In this document: positions 1 to 11,727 of the stretch, piece after piece
How positions within the stretch are numbered: the stretch's first letter is position 1
How the letters are laid out: every line of letters starts with the position of its first letter
From: Flectonema sp. DT1601
Taxonomy: Eukaryota > Euglenozoa > Diplonemea > Diplonemida > Diplonemidae
Reading direction: 5' to 3'
NCBI GenBank assembly: GCA_964019425.1
Contig: OZ025848.1
Location: 1 to 64,000, forward strand
Length of the DNA stretch: 64,000 nt
Program-made: the position numbers and the translations under genes
The notes under the pieces: model-generated
Told to the model about the DNA's origin: nothing
Seen by the model: only the letters and a program-made list of their open reading frames with translations
The model's database searches: none

Positions 1-3000
1 GCGGGTTTGCGGGTTTGCGGGTTTGCGGGTTTGCGGGTTTGCGGGTTTGCGGGTTTGCGGGGTTTGCGGGTTTGCGGGTTTGCGGGTTTGCGGGTTTGCG
101 GGTTTGCGGGTTTGCGGGTTTGCGGGTTTGCGGGTTTGCGGGTTTGCGGGTTTGCGGGTTTGCGGGTTTGCGGGTTTGCGGGTTTGCGGGTTTGCGGGTT
201 TGCGGGTTTGCGGGTTTGCGGGTTTGCGGGTTTGCGGGTTTGCGGGTTTGCGGGTTTGCGGGTTTGCGGGTTTGCGGGTTTGCGGGTTTGCGGGTTTGCG
301 GGTTTGCGGGTTTGCGGGTTTGCGGGTTTGCGGGTTTGCGGGTTTGCGGGTTTTGCGGGTTTGCGGGTTTGCGGGTTTGCGGGTTTGCGGGTTTGCGGGT
401 TTGCGGGTTTGCGGGTTTGCGGGTTTGCGGGTTTGCGGGTTTGCGGTTTGCGGGTTGCGGGTTTTGCGGGTTTGCGGGTTTGCGGGTTTGCGGGTTTGCG
501 GGTTTGCGGGTTTGCGGGTTTGCGGGTTTGCGGGTTTGCGGGTTTGCGGGTTTGCGGGTTTGCGGGTTTGCGGGTTTGCGGGTTTGCGGGTTTGCGGTTT
601 GCGGGTTTGCGGGTTTGCGGGTTTGCGGGTTTGCGGGTTTGCGGGTTTGCGGGTTTGCGGGTTTGCGGGTTTGCGGGTTTGCGGGTTTGCGGGTTTGCGG
701 GTTTGCGGGTTTGCGGGTTTGCGGGTTTGCGGGTTTGCGGGTTTGCGGGTTTGCGGGTTTGCGGGTTTTGCGGGTTTGCGGGTTTGCGGGTTTGCGGTTT
801 GCGGGTTTGCGGGTTTGCGGGTTTGCGGGTTTGCGGGTTTGCGGGTTTGCGGGTTTGCGGGTTTGCGGGTTTGCGGGTTTGCGGGTTTGCGGGTTTGCGG
901 GTTTGCGGGTTTGCGGGTTTGCGGGTTTGCGGGTTTGCGGGTTTGCGGGTTTGCGGGTTTGCGGGTTTGCGGGTTTGCGGGTTTGCGGGTTTGCGGGTTT
1001 GCGGGTTTGCGGGTTTGCGGGTTTGCGGGTTTGCGGGTTTGCGGGTTTGCGGGTTTGCGGGTTTGCGGGTTTGCGGGTTTGCGGGTTTGCGGGTTTGCGG
1101 GTTTTGCGGGTTTGCGGGTTTGCGGGTTTGCGGGTTTGCGGGTTTGCGGGTTTGCGGGTTTGCGGGTTTGCGGTTGCGGGTTTGCGGGTTTGCGGGTTTG
1201 CGGGTTTGCGGGTTGCGGGTTTGCGGGTTTGCGGGTTTGCGGGTTTGCGGGTTTGCGGGTTTGCGGGTTTGCGGGTTTGCGGGTTTGCGGGTTTGCGGGT
1301 TTGCGGGGTTTGCGGGTTTGCGGGTTTGCGGGTTTGCGGGTTTGCGGGTTTGCGGGTTTGCGGGTTTGCGGGTTTGCGGGTTTGCGGTTTGCGGGTTTGC
1401 GGGTTTGCGGGTTTGCGGGTTTGCGGGTTTGCGGGTTTGCGGGTTTGCGGTTTGCGGGTTTGCGGGTTTGCGGGTTTGCGGGTTGCGGGTTTGCGGGTTT
1501 GCGGGTTTGCGGGTTTGCGGGTTTGCGGGTTTGCGGGTTTGCGGGTTTGCGGGGGTTGCGGGTTTGCGGGTTTGCGGGTTTGCGGGTTTGCGGGTTTGCG
1601 GGTTTGCGGGTTTGCGGGTTTGCGGGTTTGCGGGTTTGCGGGTTTGCGGGTTTGCGGGTTTGCGGGTTTGCGGTTTGCGGGTTTGCGGGTTTGCGGGTTT
1701 GCGGGTTTGCGGGTTTGCGGGTTTGCGGGTTTGCGGGTTTGCGGGTTGCGGGTTTGCGGGTTTGCGGGTTTGCGGGTTTGCGGGTTTGCGGGTTTGCGGG
1801 TTTGCGGGTTTGCGGGTTTGCGGGTTTGCGGGTTTGCGGGTTTGCGGGTTGCGGGTTTGCGGGTTTGCGGGTTTGCGGGTTTGCGGGTTTGCGGGTTTGC
1901 GGGTTTGCGGGTTTGCGGGTTTGCGGGTTTGCGGGTTTGCGGGTTTGCGGGTTTGCGGGTTTGCGGGTTTGGCGGGTTTGCGGGTTTGCGGGTTTGCGGG
2001 TTTGCGGGTTTGCGGTTTGCGGGTTTGCGGGTTTGCGGGTTTGCGGGTTTGCGGGTTTGCGGGTTTGCGGTTTGCGGGTTTGCGGGTTTGCGGGTTTGCG
2101 GGTTGCGGGTTTGCGGGTTTGCGGGTTTGCGGGTTTGCGGGTTTGCGGGTTTGCGGGTTTGCGGGTTTGCGGGTTTGCGGTTTGCGGGTTTGCGGGTTTG
2201 CGGGTTTGCGGTTTGCGGGTTTGCGGGTTTGCGGGTTTGCGGGTTTGCGGGTTTGCGGGTTTGCGGGTTTGCGGGTTTGCGGTTTGCGGGTTTGCGGGTT
2301 TGCGGGTTTGCGGGTTTGCGGGTTTGCGGGTTTGCGGGTTTTGCGGGTTTGCGGGTTTGCGGGTTTGCGGGTTTGCGGGTTTGCGGGTTTGCGGGTTTGC
2401 GGGTTTGCGGGTTTGCGGGTTTGCGGGTTTGCGGGTTTGCGGGTTTGCGGGTTTGCGGGTTTGCGGGTTTGCGGGTTTGCGGGTTTGCGGGTTTGCGGTT
2501 TGCGGGTTTGCGGGTTTGCGGGTTTGCGGGTTTGCGGGTTTGCGGGTTTGCGGGTTTGCGGGTTTGCGGGTTTGCGGGTTTGCGGGTTTGCGGGTTTGCG
2601 GGTTTGCGGGTTTGCGGGTTTGCGGTTTGCGGGTTTGCGGGTTTGCGGGTTTGCGGGTTTGCGGGTTTGCGGGTTTGCGGGTTTGCGGGTTTGCGGGTTT
2701 GCGGGTTTGCGGGTTTGCGGGTTTGCGGGTTTGCGGGTTTGCGGGTTTGCGGGTTTGCGGGTTTGCGGGTTTGCGGGTTTGCGGGTTTGCGGGTTTGCGG
2801 GTTTGCGGGTTTGCGGGTTTGCGGGTTTGCGGGTTTGCGGGTTTGCGGGTTTGCGGTTTGCGGGTTTGCGGGTTGCGGGTTTGCGGGTTTGCGGGTTTGC
2901 GGGTTTGCGGGTTTGCGGGTTTGCGGGTTTGCGGGTTTGCGGGTTTGCGGGTTTGCGGTTTGCGGGTTTGCGGGTTTGCGGGTTTGCGGGTTTGCGGGTT

Positions 3001-3684
3001 TGCGGGTTTGCGGGTTTGCGGGTTTGCGGGTTTGCGGGTTTGCGGTTGCGGGTTTGCGGGTTTGCGGGTTTGCGGGTTTGCGGGTTTGCGGGTTTGCGGG
3101 TTTGCGGGTTTGCGGGTTTGCGGGTTTGCGGGTTTGCGGGTTTGCGGGTTTGCGGGTTTGCGGGTTTGCGGGTTTGCGGGTTTGCGGGTTTGCGGGTTTG
3201 CGGGTTTGCGGGTTTGCGGTTGCGGTTGCGGGTTTGCGGGTTTGCGGGTTTGCGGGTTTGCGGGTTTGCGGGTTTGCGGGTTTGCGGGTTTGCGGGTTTG
3301 CGGGTTTGCGGGTTTGCGGGTTTGCGGGTTTGCGGGTTTGCGGGTTTGCGGGTTTGCGGGTTTGCGGGTTTGCGGGTTTGCGGGTTTGCGGGTTTGCGGT
3401 TGCGGGTTTGCGGGTTTGCGGGTTTGCGGGTTTGCGGGTTTGCGGGTTTGCGGGTTTGCGGGTTTGCGGGTTTGCGGGTTTGCGGGTTTGCGGGTTTGCG
3501 GGTTTGCGGGTTTGCGGGTTTGCGGGTTGCGGGTTTGCGGGTTTGCGGGTTTGCGGGTTTGCGGGTTTGCGGGTTTGCGGGTTTGCGGGTTTGCGGGTTT
3601 GCGGGTTTGCGGGTTTGCGGTTTGCGGGTTTGCGGGTTTGCGGGTTGCGGGTTTGCGGGTTTGCGGGTTTGCGGGTTGCGGGTT
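1..3684. repeat. 8-bp tandem repeat (TTTGCGGG)n, irregular part
   Basis: Tandem copies of TTTGCGGG read on the plus strand. In this left part the units often differ by one base in the length of the T or G run (TTGCGGG, TTTGCGG, TTTTGCGGG, TTTGCGGGG); I see almost no true substitutions. Length changes confined to homopolymers near a sequence edge can be real slippage or uncorrected long-read errors. The plus strand has GGG every 8 nt with 5-nt loops, a spacing able to form G-quadruplexes. No gene is visible. Confidence 0.97.
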
Positions 3685-6600
3685 TGCGGGTTTGCGGGTT
3701 TGCGGGTTTGCGGGTTTGCGGGTTTGCGGGTTTGCGGGTTTGCGGGTTTGCGGGTTTGCGGGTTTGCGGGTTTGCGGGTTTGCGGGTTTGCGGGTTTGCG
3801 GGTTTGCGGGTTTGCGGGTTTGCGGGTTTGCGGGTTTGCGGGTTTGCGGGTTTGCGGGTTTGCGGGTTTGCGGGTTTGCGGGTTTGCGGGTTTGCGGGTT
3901 TGCGGGTTTGCGGGTTTGCGGGTTTGCGGGTTTGCGGGTTTGCGGGTTTGCGGGTTTGCGGGTTTGCGGGTTTGCGGGTTTGCGGGTTTGCGGGTTTGCG
4001 GGTTTGCGGGTTTGCGGGTTTGCGGGTTTGCGGGTTTGCGGGTTTGCGGGTTTGCGGGTTTGCGGGTTTGCGGGTTTGCGGGTTTGCGGGTTTGCGGGTT
4101 TGCGGGTTTGCGGGTTTGCGGGTTTGCGGGTTTGCGGGTTTGCGGGTTTGCGGGTTTGCGGGTTTGCGGGTTTGCGGGTTTGCGGGTTTGCGGGTTTGCG
4201 GGTTTGCGGGTTTGCGGGTTTGCGGGTTTGCGGGTTTGCGGGTTTGCGGGTTTGCGGGTTTGCGGGTTTGCGGGTTTGCGGGTTTGCGGGTTTGCGGGTT
4301 TGCGGGTTTGCGGGTTTGCGGGTTTGCGGGTTTGCGGGTTTGCGGGTTTGCGGGTTTGCGGGTTTGCGGGTTTGCGGGTTTGCGGGTTTGCGGGTTTGCG
4401 GGTTTGCGGGTTTGCGGGTTTGCGGGTTTGCGGGTTTGCGGGTTTGCGGGTTTGCGGGTTTGCGGGTTTGCGGGTTTGCGGGTTTGCGGGTTTGCGGGTT
4501 TGCGGGTTTGCGGGTTTGCGGGTTTGCGGGTTTGCGGGTTTGCGGGTTTGCGGGTTTGCGGGTTTGCGGGTTTGCGGGTTTGCGGGTTTGCGGGTTTGCG
4601 GGTTTGCGGGTTTGCGGGTTTGCGGGTTTGCGGGTTTGCGGGTTTGCGGGTTTGCGGGTTTGCGGGTTTGCGGGTTTGCGGGTTTGCGGGTTTGCGGGTT
4701 TGCGGGTTTGCGGGTTTGCGGGTTTGCGGGTTTGCGGGTTTGCGGGTTTGCGGGTTTGCGGGTTTGCGGGTTTGCGGGTTTGCGGGTTTGCGGGTTTGCG
4801 GGTTTGCGGGTTTGCGGGTTTGCGGGTTTGCGGGTTTGCGGGTTTGCGGGTTTGCGGGTTTGCGGGTTTGCGGGTTTGCGGGTTTGCGGGTTTGCGGGTT
4901 TGCGGGTTTGCGGGTTTGCGGGTTTGCGGGTTTGCGGGTTTGCGGGTTTGCGGGTTTGCGGGTTTGCGGGTTTGCGGGTTTGCGGGTTTGCGGGTTTGCG
5001 GGTTTGCGGGTTTGCGGGTTTGCGGGTTTGCGGGTTTGCGGGTTTGCGGGTTTGCGGGTTTGCGGGTTTGCGGGTTTGCGGGTTTGCGGGTTTGCGGGTT
5101 TGCGGGTTTGCGGGTTTGCGGGTTTGCGGGTTTGCGGGTTTGCGGGTTTGCGGGTTTGCGGGTTTGCGGGTTTGCGGGTTTGCGGGTTTGCGGGTTTGCG
5201 GGTTTGCGGGTTTGCGGGTTTGCGGGTTTGCGGGTTTGCGGGTTTGCGGGTTTGCGGGTTTGCGGGTTTGCGGGTTTGCGGGTTTGCGGGTTTGCGGGTT
5301 TGCGGGTTTGCGGGTTTGCGGGTTTGCGGGTTTGCGGGTTTGCGGGTTTGCGGGTTTGCGGGTTTGCGGGTTTGCGGGTTTGCGGGTTTGCGGGTTTGCG
5401 GGTTTGCGGGTTTGCGGGTTTGCGGGTTTGCGGGTTTGCGGGTTTGCGGGTTTGCGGGTTTGCGGGTTTGCGGGTTTGCGGGTTTGCGGGTTTGCGGGTT
5501 TGCGGGTTTGCGGGTTTGCGGGTTTGCGGGTTTGCGGGTTTGCGGGTTTGCGGGTTTGCGGGTTTGCGGGTTTGCGGGTTTGCGGGTTTGCGGGTTTGCG
5601 GGTTTGCGGGTTTGCGGGTTTGCGGGTTTGCGGGTTTGCGGGTTTGCGGGTTTGCGGGTTTGCGGGTTTGCGGGTTTGCGGGTTTGCGGGTTTGCGGGTT
5701 TGCGGGTTTGCGGGTTTGCGGGTTTGCGGGTTTGCGGGTTTGCGGGTTTGCGGGTTTGCGGGTTTGCGGGTTTGCGGGTTTGCGGGTTTGCGGGTTTGCG
5801 GGTTTGCGGGTTTGCGGGTTTGCGGGTTTGCGGGTTTGCGGGTTTGCGGGTTTGCGGGTTTGCGGGTTTGCGGGTTTGCGGGTTTGCGGGTTTGCGGGTT
5901 TGCGGGTTTGCGGGTTTGCGGGTTTGCGGGTTTGCGGGTTTGCGGGTTTGCGGGTTTGCGGGTTTGCGGGTTTGCGGGTTTGCGGGTTTGCGGGTTTGCG
6001 GGTTTGCGGGTTTGCGGGTTTGCGGGTTTGCGGGTTTGCGGGTTTGCGGGTTTGCGGGTTTGCGGGTTTGCGGGTTTGCGGGTTTGCGGGTTTGCGGGTT
6101 TGCGGGTTTGCGGGTTTGCGGGTTTGCGGGTTTGCGGGTTTGCGGGTTTGCGGGTTTGCGGGTTTGCGGGTTTGCGGGTTTGCGGGTTTGCGGGTTTGCG
6201 GGTTTGCGGGTTTGCGGGTTTGCGGGTTTGCGGGTTTGCGGGTTTGCGGGTTTGCGGGTTTGCGGGTTTGCGGGTTTGCGGGTTTGCGGGTTTGCGGGTT
6301 TGCGGGTTTGCGGGTTTGCGGGTTTGCGGGTTTGCGGGTTTGCGGGTTTGCGGGTTTGCGGGTTTGCGGGTTTGCGGGTTTGCGGGTTTGCGGGTTTGCG
6401 GGTTTGCGGGTTTGCGGGTTTGCGGGTTTGCGGGTTTGCGGGTTTGCGGGTTTGCGGGTTTGCGGGTTTGCGGGTTTGCGGGTTTGCGGGTTTGCGGGTT
6501 TGCGGGTTTGCGGGTTTGCGGGTTTGCGGGTTTGCGGGTTTGCGGGTTTGCGGGTTTGCGGGTTTGCGGGTTTGCGGGTTTGCGGGTTTGCGGGTTTGCG

Positions 6601-9600
6601 GGTTTGCGGGTTTGCGGGTTTGCGGGTTTGCGGGTTTGCGGGTTTGCGGGTTTGCGGGTTTGCGGGTTTGCGGGTTTGCGGGTTTGCGGGTTTGCGGGTT
6701 TGCGGGTTTGCGGGTTTGCGGGTTTGCGGGTTTGCGGGTTTGCGGGTTTGCGGGTTTGCGGGTTTGCGGGTTTGCGGGTTTGCGGGTTTGCGGGTTTGCG
6801 GGTTTGCGGGTTTGCGGGTTTGCGGGTTTGCGGGTTTGCGGGTTTGCGGGTTTGCGGGTTTGCGGGTTTGCGGGTTTGCGGGTTTGCGGGTTTGCGGGTT
6901 TGCGGGTTTGCGGGTTTGCGGGTTTGCGGGTTTGCGGGTTTGCGGGTTTGCGGGTTTGCGGGTTTGCGGGTTTGCGGGTTTGCGGGTTTGCGGGTTTGCG
7001 GGTTTGCGGGTTTGCGGGTTTGCGGGTTTGCGGGTTTGCGGGTTTGCGGGTTTGCGGGTTTGCGGGTTTGCGGGTTTGCGGGTTTGCGGGTTTGCGGGTT
7101 TGCGGGTTTGCGGGTTTGCGGGTTTGCGGGTTTGCGGGTTTGCGGGTTTGCGGGTTTGCGGGTTTGCGGGTTTGCGGGTTTGCGGGTTTGCGGGTTTGCG
7201 GGTTTGCGGGTTTGCGGGTTTGCGGGTTTGCGGGTTTGCGGGTTTGCGGGTTTGCGGGTTTGCGGGTTTGCGGGTTTGCGGGTTTGCGGGTTTGCGGGTT
7301 TGCGGGTTTGCGGGTTTGCGGGTTTGCGGGTTTGCGGGTTTGCGGGTTTGCGGGTTTGCGGGTTTGCGGGTTTGCGGGTTTGCGGGTTTGCGGGTTTGCG
7401 GGTTTGCGGGTTTGCGGGTTTGCGGGTTTGCGGGTTTGCGGGTTTGCGGGTTTGCGGGTTTGCGGGTTTGCGGGTTTGCGGGTTTGCGGGTTTGCGGGTT
7501 TGCGGGTTTGCGGGTTTGCGGGTTTGCGGGTTTGCGGGTTTGCGGGTTTGCGGGTTTGCGGGTTTGCGGGTTTGCGGGTTTGCGGGTTTGCGGGTTTGCG
7601 GGTTTGCGGGTTTGCGGGTTTGCGGGTTTGCGGGTTTGCGGGTTTGCGGGTTTGCGGGTTTGCGGGTTTGCGGGTTTGCGGGTTTGCGGGTTTGCGGGTT
7701 TGCGGGTTTGCGGGTTTGCGGGTTTGCGGGTTTGCGGGTTTGCGGGTTTGCGGGTTTGCGGGTTTGCGGGTTTGCGGGTTTGCGGGTTTGCGGGTTTGCG
7801 GGTTTGCGGGTTTGCGGGTTTGCGGGTTTGCGGGTTTGCGGGTTTGCGGGTTTGCGGGTTTGCGGGTTTGCGGGTTTGCGGGTTTGCGGGTTTGCGGGTT
7901 TGCGGGTTTGCGGGTTTGCGGGTTTGCGGGTTTGCGGGTTTGCGGGTTTGCGGGTTTGCGGGTTTGCGGGTTTGCGGGTTTGCGGGTTTGCGGGTTTGCG
8001 GGTTTGCGGGTTTGCGGGTTTGCGGGTTTGCGGGTTTGCGGGTTTGCGGGTTTGCGGGTTTGCGGGTTTGCGGGTTTGCGGGTTTGCGGGTTTGCGGGTT
8101 TGCGGGTTTGCGGGTTTGCGGGTTTGCGGGTTTGCGGGTTTGCGGGTTTGCGGGTTTGCGGGTTTGCGGGTTTGCGGGTTTGCGGGTTTGCGGGTTTGCG
8201 GGTTTGCGGGTTTGCGGGTTTGCGGGTTTGCGGGTTTGCGGGTTTGCGGGTTTGCGGGTTTGCGGGTTTGCGGGTTTGCGGGTTTGCGGGTTTGCGGGTT
8301 TGCGGGTTTGCGGGTTTGCGGGTTTGCGGGTTTGCGGGTTTGCGGGTTTGCGGGTTTGCGGGTTTGCGGGTTTGCGGGTTTGCGGGTTTGCGGGTTTGCG
8401 GGTTTGCGGGTTTGCGGGTTTGCGGGTTTGCGGGTTTGCGGGTTTGCGGGTTTGCGGGTTTGCGGGTTTGCGGGTTTGCGGGTTTGCGGGTTTGCGGGTT
8501 TGCGGGTTTGCGGGTTTGCGGGTTTGCGGGTTTGCGGGTTTGCGGGTTTGCGGGTTTGCGGGTTTGCGGGTTTGCGGGTTTGCGGGTTTGCGGGTTTGCG
8601 GGTTTGCGGGTTTGCGGGTTTGCGGGTTTGCGGGTTTGCGGGTTTGCGGGTTTGCGGGTTTGCGGGTTTGCGGGTTTGCGGGTTTGCGGGTTTGCGGGTT
8701 TGCGGGTTTGCGGGTTTGCGGGTTTGCGGGTTTGCGGGTTTGCGGGTTTGCGGGTTTGCGGGTTTGCGGGTTTGCGGGTTTGCGGGTTTGCGGGTTTGCG
8801 GGTTTGCGGGTTTGCGGGTTTGCGGGTTTGCGGGTTTGCGGGTTTGCGGGTTTGCGGGTTTGCGGGTTTGCGGGTTTGCGGGTTTGCGGGTTTGCGGGTT
8901 TGCGGGTTTGCGGGTTTGCGGGTTTGCGGGTTTGCGGGTTTGCGGGTTTGCGGGTTTGCGGGTTTGCGGGTTTGCGGGTTTGCGGGTTTGCGGGTTTGCG
9001 GGTTTGCGGGTTTGCGGGTTTGCGGGTTTGCGGGTTTGCGGGTTTGCGGGTTTGCGGGTTTGCGGGTTTGCGGGTTTGCGGGTTTGCGGGTTTGCGGGTT
9101 TGCGGGTTTGCGGGTTTGCGGGTTTGCGGGTTTGCGGGTTTGCGGGTTTGCGGGTTTGCGGGTTTGCGGGTTTGCGGGTTTGCGGGTTTGCGGGTTTGCG
9201 GGTTTGCGGGTTTGCGGGTTTGCGGGTTTGCGGGTTTGCGGGTTTGCGGGTTTGCGGGTTTGCGGGTTTGCGGGTTTGCGGGTTTGCGGGTTTGCGGGTT
9301 TGCGGGTTTGCGGGTTTGCGGGTTTGCGGGTTTGCGGGTTTGCGGGTTTGCGGGTTTGCGGGTTTGCGGGTTTGCGGGTTTGCGGGTTTGCGGGTTTGCG
9401 GGTTTGCGGGTTTGCGGGTTTGCGGGTTTGCGGGTTTGCGGGTTTGCGGGTTTGCGGGTTTGCGGGTTTGCGGGTTTGCGGGTTTGCGGGTTTGCGGGTT
9501 TGCGGGTTTGCGGGTTTGCGGGTTTGCGGGTTTGCGGGTTTGCGGGTTTGCGGGTTTGCGGGTTTGCGGGTTTGCGGGTTTGCGGGTTTGCGGGTTTGCG

Positions 9601-9987
9601 GGTTTGCGGGTTTGCGGGTTTGCGGGTTTGCGGGTTTGCGGGTTTGCGGGTTTGCGGGTTTGCGGGTTTGCGGGTTTGCGGGTTTGCGGGTTTGCGGGTT
9701 TGCGGGTTTGCGGGTTTGCGGGTTTGCGGGTTTGCGGGTTTGCGGGTTTGCGGGTTTGCGGGTTTGCGGGTTTGCGGGTTTGCGGGTTTGCGGGTTTGCG
9801 GGTTTGCGGGTTTGCGGGTTTGCGGGTTTGCGGGTTTGCGGGTTTGCGGGTTTGCGGGTTTGCGGGTTTGCGGGTTTGCGGGTTTGCGGGTTTGCGGGTT
9901 TGCGGGTTTGCGGGTTTGCGGGTTTGCGGGTTTGCGGGTTTGCGGGTTTGCGGGTTTGCGGGTTTGCGGGTTTGCGGGTTTGCGGGT
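3685..9987. repeat. 8-bp tandem repeat (TTTGCGGG)n, perfectly regular part
   Basis: About 6.3 kb, near 790 units, of TTTGCGGG without a visible deviation. The array stops at GCGGGT and continues directly into the internal part of a family 1 retrotransposon. The G-rich strand points 5' to 3' toward the SL locus. If this were telomeric DNA, the chromosome end would lie to the right, on the side of the SL genes. I therefore treat it as satellite or interstitial telomere-like DNA of unknown role. All forward frames are open only because the 8-mer lacks stops. Confidence 0.97.
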
Positions 9988-10494
9988 GTGACAAGATAAA
10001 GCGCTGCCTATCTCCTGTCTCCCTTTCCTCGAAAACTGTGAAAGGCACGTTCCTGGACTTAGAAAGTTCCTTCTTAAAAGGTACTGCAATTTTACACCTT
10101 ACTAACTCCTTAGAGTGAAGACAGGAAAGCTTTGTTTTTTGAAAAGAATTTTGGGTTTTTTTATCTTTCAGGTGGGGAGTGGTGGAATGGTTGGAGGGAG
10201 AACGGGATGAGTGTCTCGAAGGGTCGTTAGGGAGCGCCGGTTCGAGTCTGGGAGGGGGATTCTTCTCTCTATTTTTACCTAAACTTTTCAGATTTCCTGC
10301 ACTTTTAAATGTCAAGTCCCAAGTCTCGTTGAAACGCTCTAGGACGCTCGGAAGCATCCGGTCTTTGATTATTTGAATATCCATCGGCTGTACGATCGCT
10401 GCGTGTAATGGGGCCGACTTCTCGTAGCTCGTACTCGGTATCCTTGTTGACTTAGCCCTGTGTGTGAACTGAGCCCCCATTTTTCTTATCAGTT

Positions 10495-11700
10495 TTATAG
10501 GAACTTCGTCACTAAGGATGTCTTCAGGGCCCGAGCGGTGGCGATTGCGTTCCCTCCGTATCTTATTGTTGTATTTGAGATCGCCGACGTCGTCGAGTGC
10601 TTTGCAAGGCGGCTTATCAGCTCTTCCTTCAGGTCGCATCCGCCCGCGAGGAGCTCTAGTAAGGTGCTTATTGCGCCTCTTTTTATCGAGTGGGCTGTAT
10701 AGGTTTTCATAATACTGTCTTCCTTCCACTCTTTTACCAGTCGTGATGTGTCCCACGGATGTAAGGTTTCGAATTCTTCTATTTCCGTCAGTCCATCCGC
10801 TATTTCCTCCACGAGATCCCCGACCAACACGGCCCATCTGCTCGGGTAGAACGGATTGCCTCTGCGGCCCTTTGGTGTGGTTGCCCAATCTATTATTATT
10901 TCTTCCTTTGAAATTAGTATAAACTGCTCCCTTGCTAGTCCTGCTGTCTCTCCCCATCGTGCGGCTGCCTTCCAGCTGATGAGCATCGCGACTCTCGTCC
11001 TCGTACATTGTTTCATCGCCCATCCTACTAAGTGCTCCCTCTTCATGGGGATTGCTTGCTGAGTTGGAATGTTCCCTCCTGCTGCTCTGATTGCTGCTGC
11101 TAAGGTTAAAAGTGGCTTGCTGTCCATTCCCATCTTCCCCATCAGGGCTGACAGGTGCTTTGAATATGTAAGAAGCGCCGATTCCGCTGCTCCCGTTGCC
11201 ATCACGAAGAGAACAGCTGTGTCCCCATTGACTTGTAGGTTCTGGCTGCCTGCCCAATTTATCAGTCTCTTCCAGAGCTGCTTCCTGCTGGAAGTGGTCT
11301 CCTTTGCCCACATCTTCTCCATTGTCTCTCCAAGTCTTTCTGTTGCTTGGAGCACTCCCACAGAGTCTTCCTTCTGATTTCTGCTCAGGGCAGAGGGCTC
11401 CACTATGTCTAGAAGGACATTTTGGATCACCCCTGAAGAGTCCCTTCTGGGTTCTTCCTCCACTTTTTCTACTAAGTCTGTCTTTTCCAGATTTTTGAGA
11501 TTCTTTGAATTTTCCCTGACTGGACTTAGAGATGAGATACTCTTTGAAATTGCCATCCCAGGCTTTCCCGGGGTATACCTGCGCATTAGACCAATTACTT
11601 TGAGATTTCTCTGAATTTTCAGTGTTCCTCTTTCTATTTCTACCTGCTTCTTTACCTTCAATATTTGTAGCAAGTTTCCCGAGGCTCTTGCTCTCCTCAC
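10495..11700 (-). CDS. Tyrosine recombinase frame of family 1 copy 1
   Basis: A 401-aa frame nearly identical to the recombinase described for copy 3, with the HSIKR box and the RYGG tyrosine box visible. It belongs to an incomplete element, so expression of a working set of proteins from this copy is unlikely. Confidence 0.85.
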   Translation of the reverse strand: MRRARASGNLLQILKVKKQVEIERGTLKIQRNLKVIGLMRRYTPGKPGMAISKSISSLSPVRENSKNLKNLEKTDLVEKVEEEPRRDSSGVIQNVLLDIVEPSALSRNQKEDSVGVLQATERLGETMEKMWAKETTSSRKQLWKRLINWAGSQNLQVNGDTAVLFVMATGAAESALLTYSKHLSALMGKMGMDSKPLLTLAAAIRAAGGNIPTQQAIPMKREHLVGWAMKQCTRTRVAMLISWKAAARWGETAGLAREQFILISKEEIIIDWATTPKGRRGNPFYPSRWAVLVGDLVEEIADGLTEIEEFETLHPWDTSRLVKEWKEDSIMKTYTAHSIKRGAISTLLELLAGGCDLKEELISRLAKHSTTSAISNTTIRYGGNAIATARALKTSLVTKFL

Positions 11701-11727
11701 TGGCAGTGTAGGGCTGGACGTCGCCAG

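Noticed and set aside
1-9987. Telomere at the left end of a chromosome
   Set aside because: The G-rich strand runs away from the window start, the wrong orientation for a terminus there, and the repeat is not a telomere motif I know.
7-10118. Three overlapping open frames of more than 3300 codons with an eight-residue repeat
   Set aside because: They exist only because the 8-bp satellite has no stop in any forward frame; all three frames encode the same periodic peptide and there is no independent sign of a gene.
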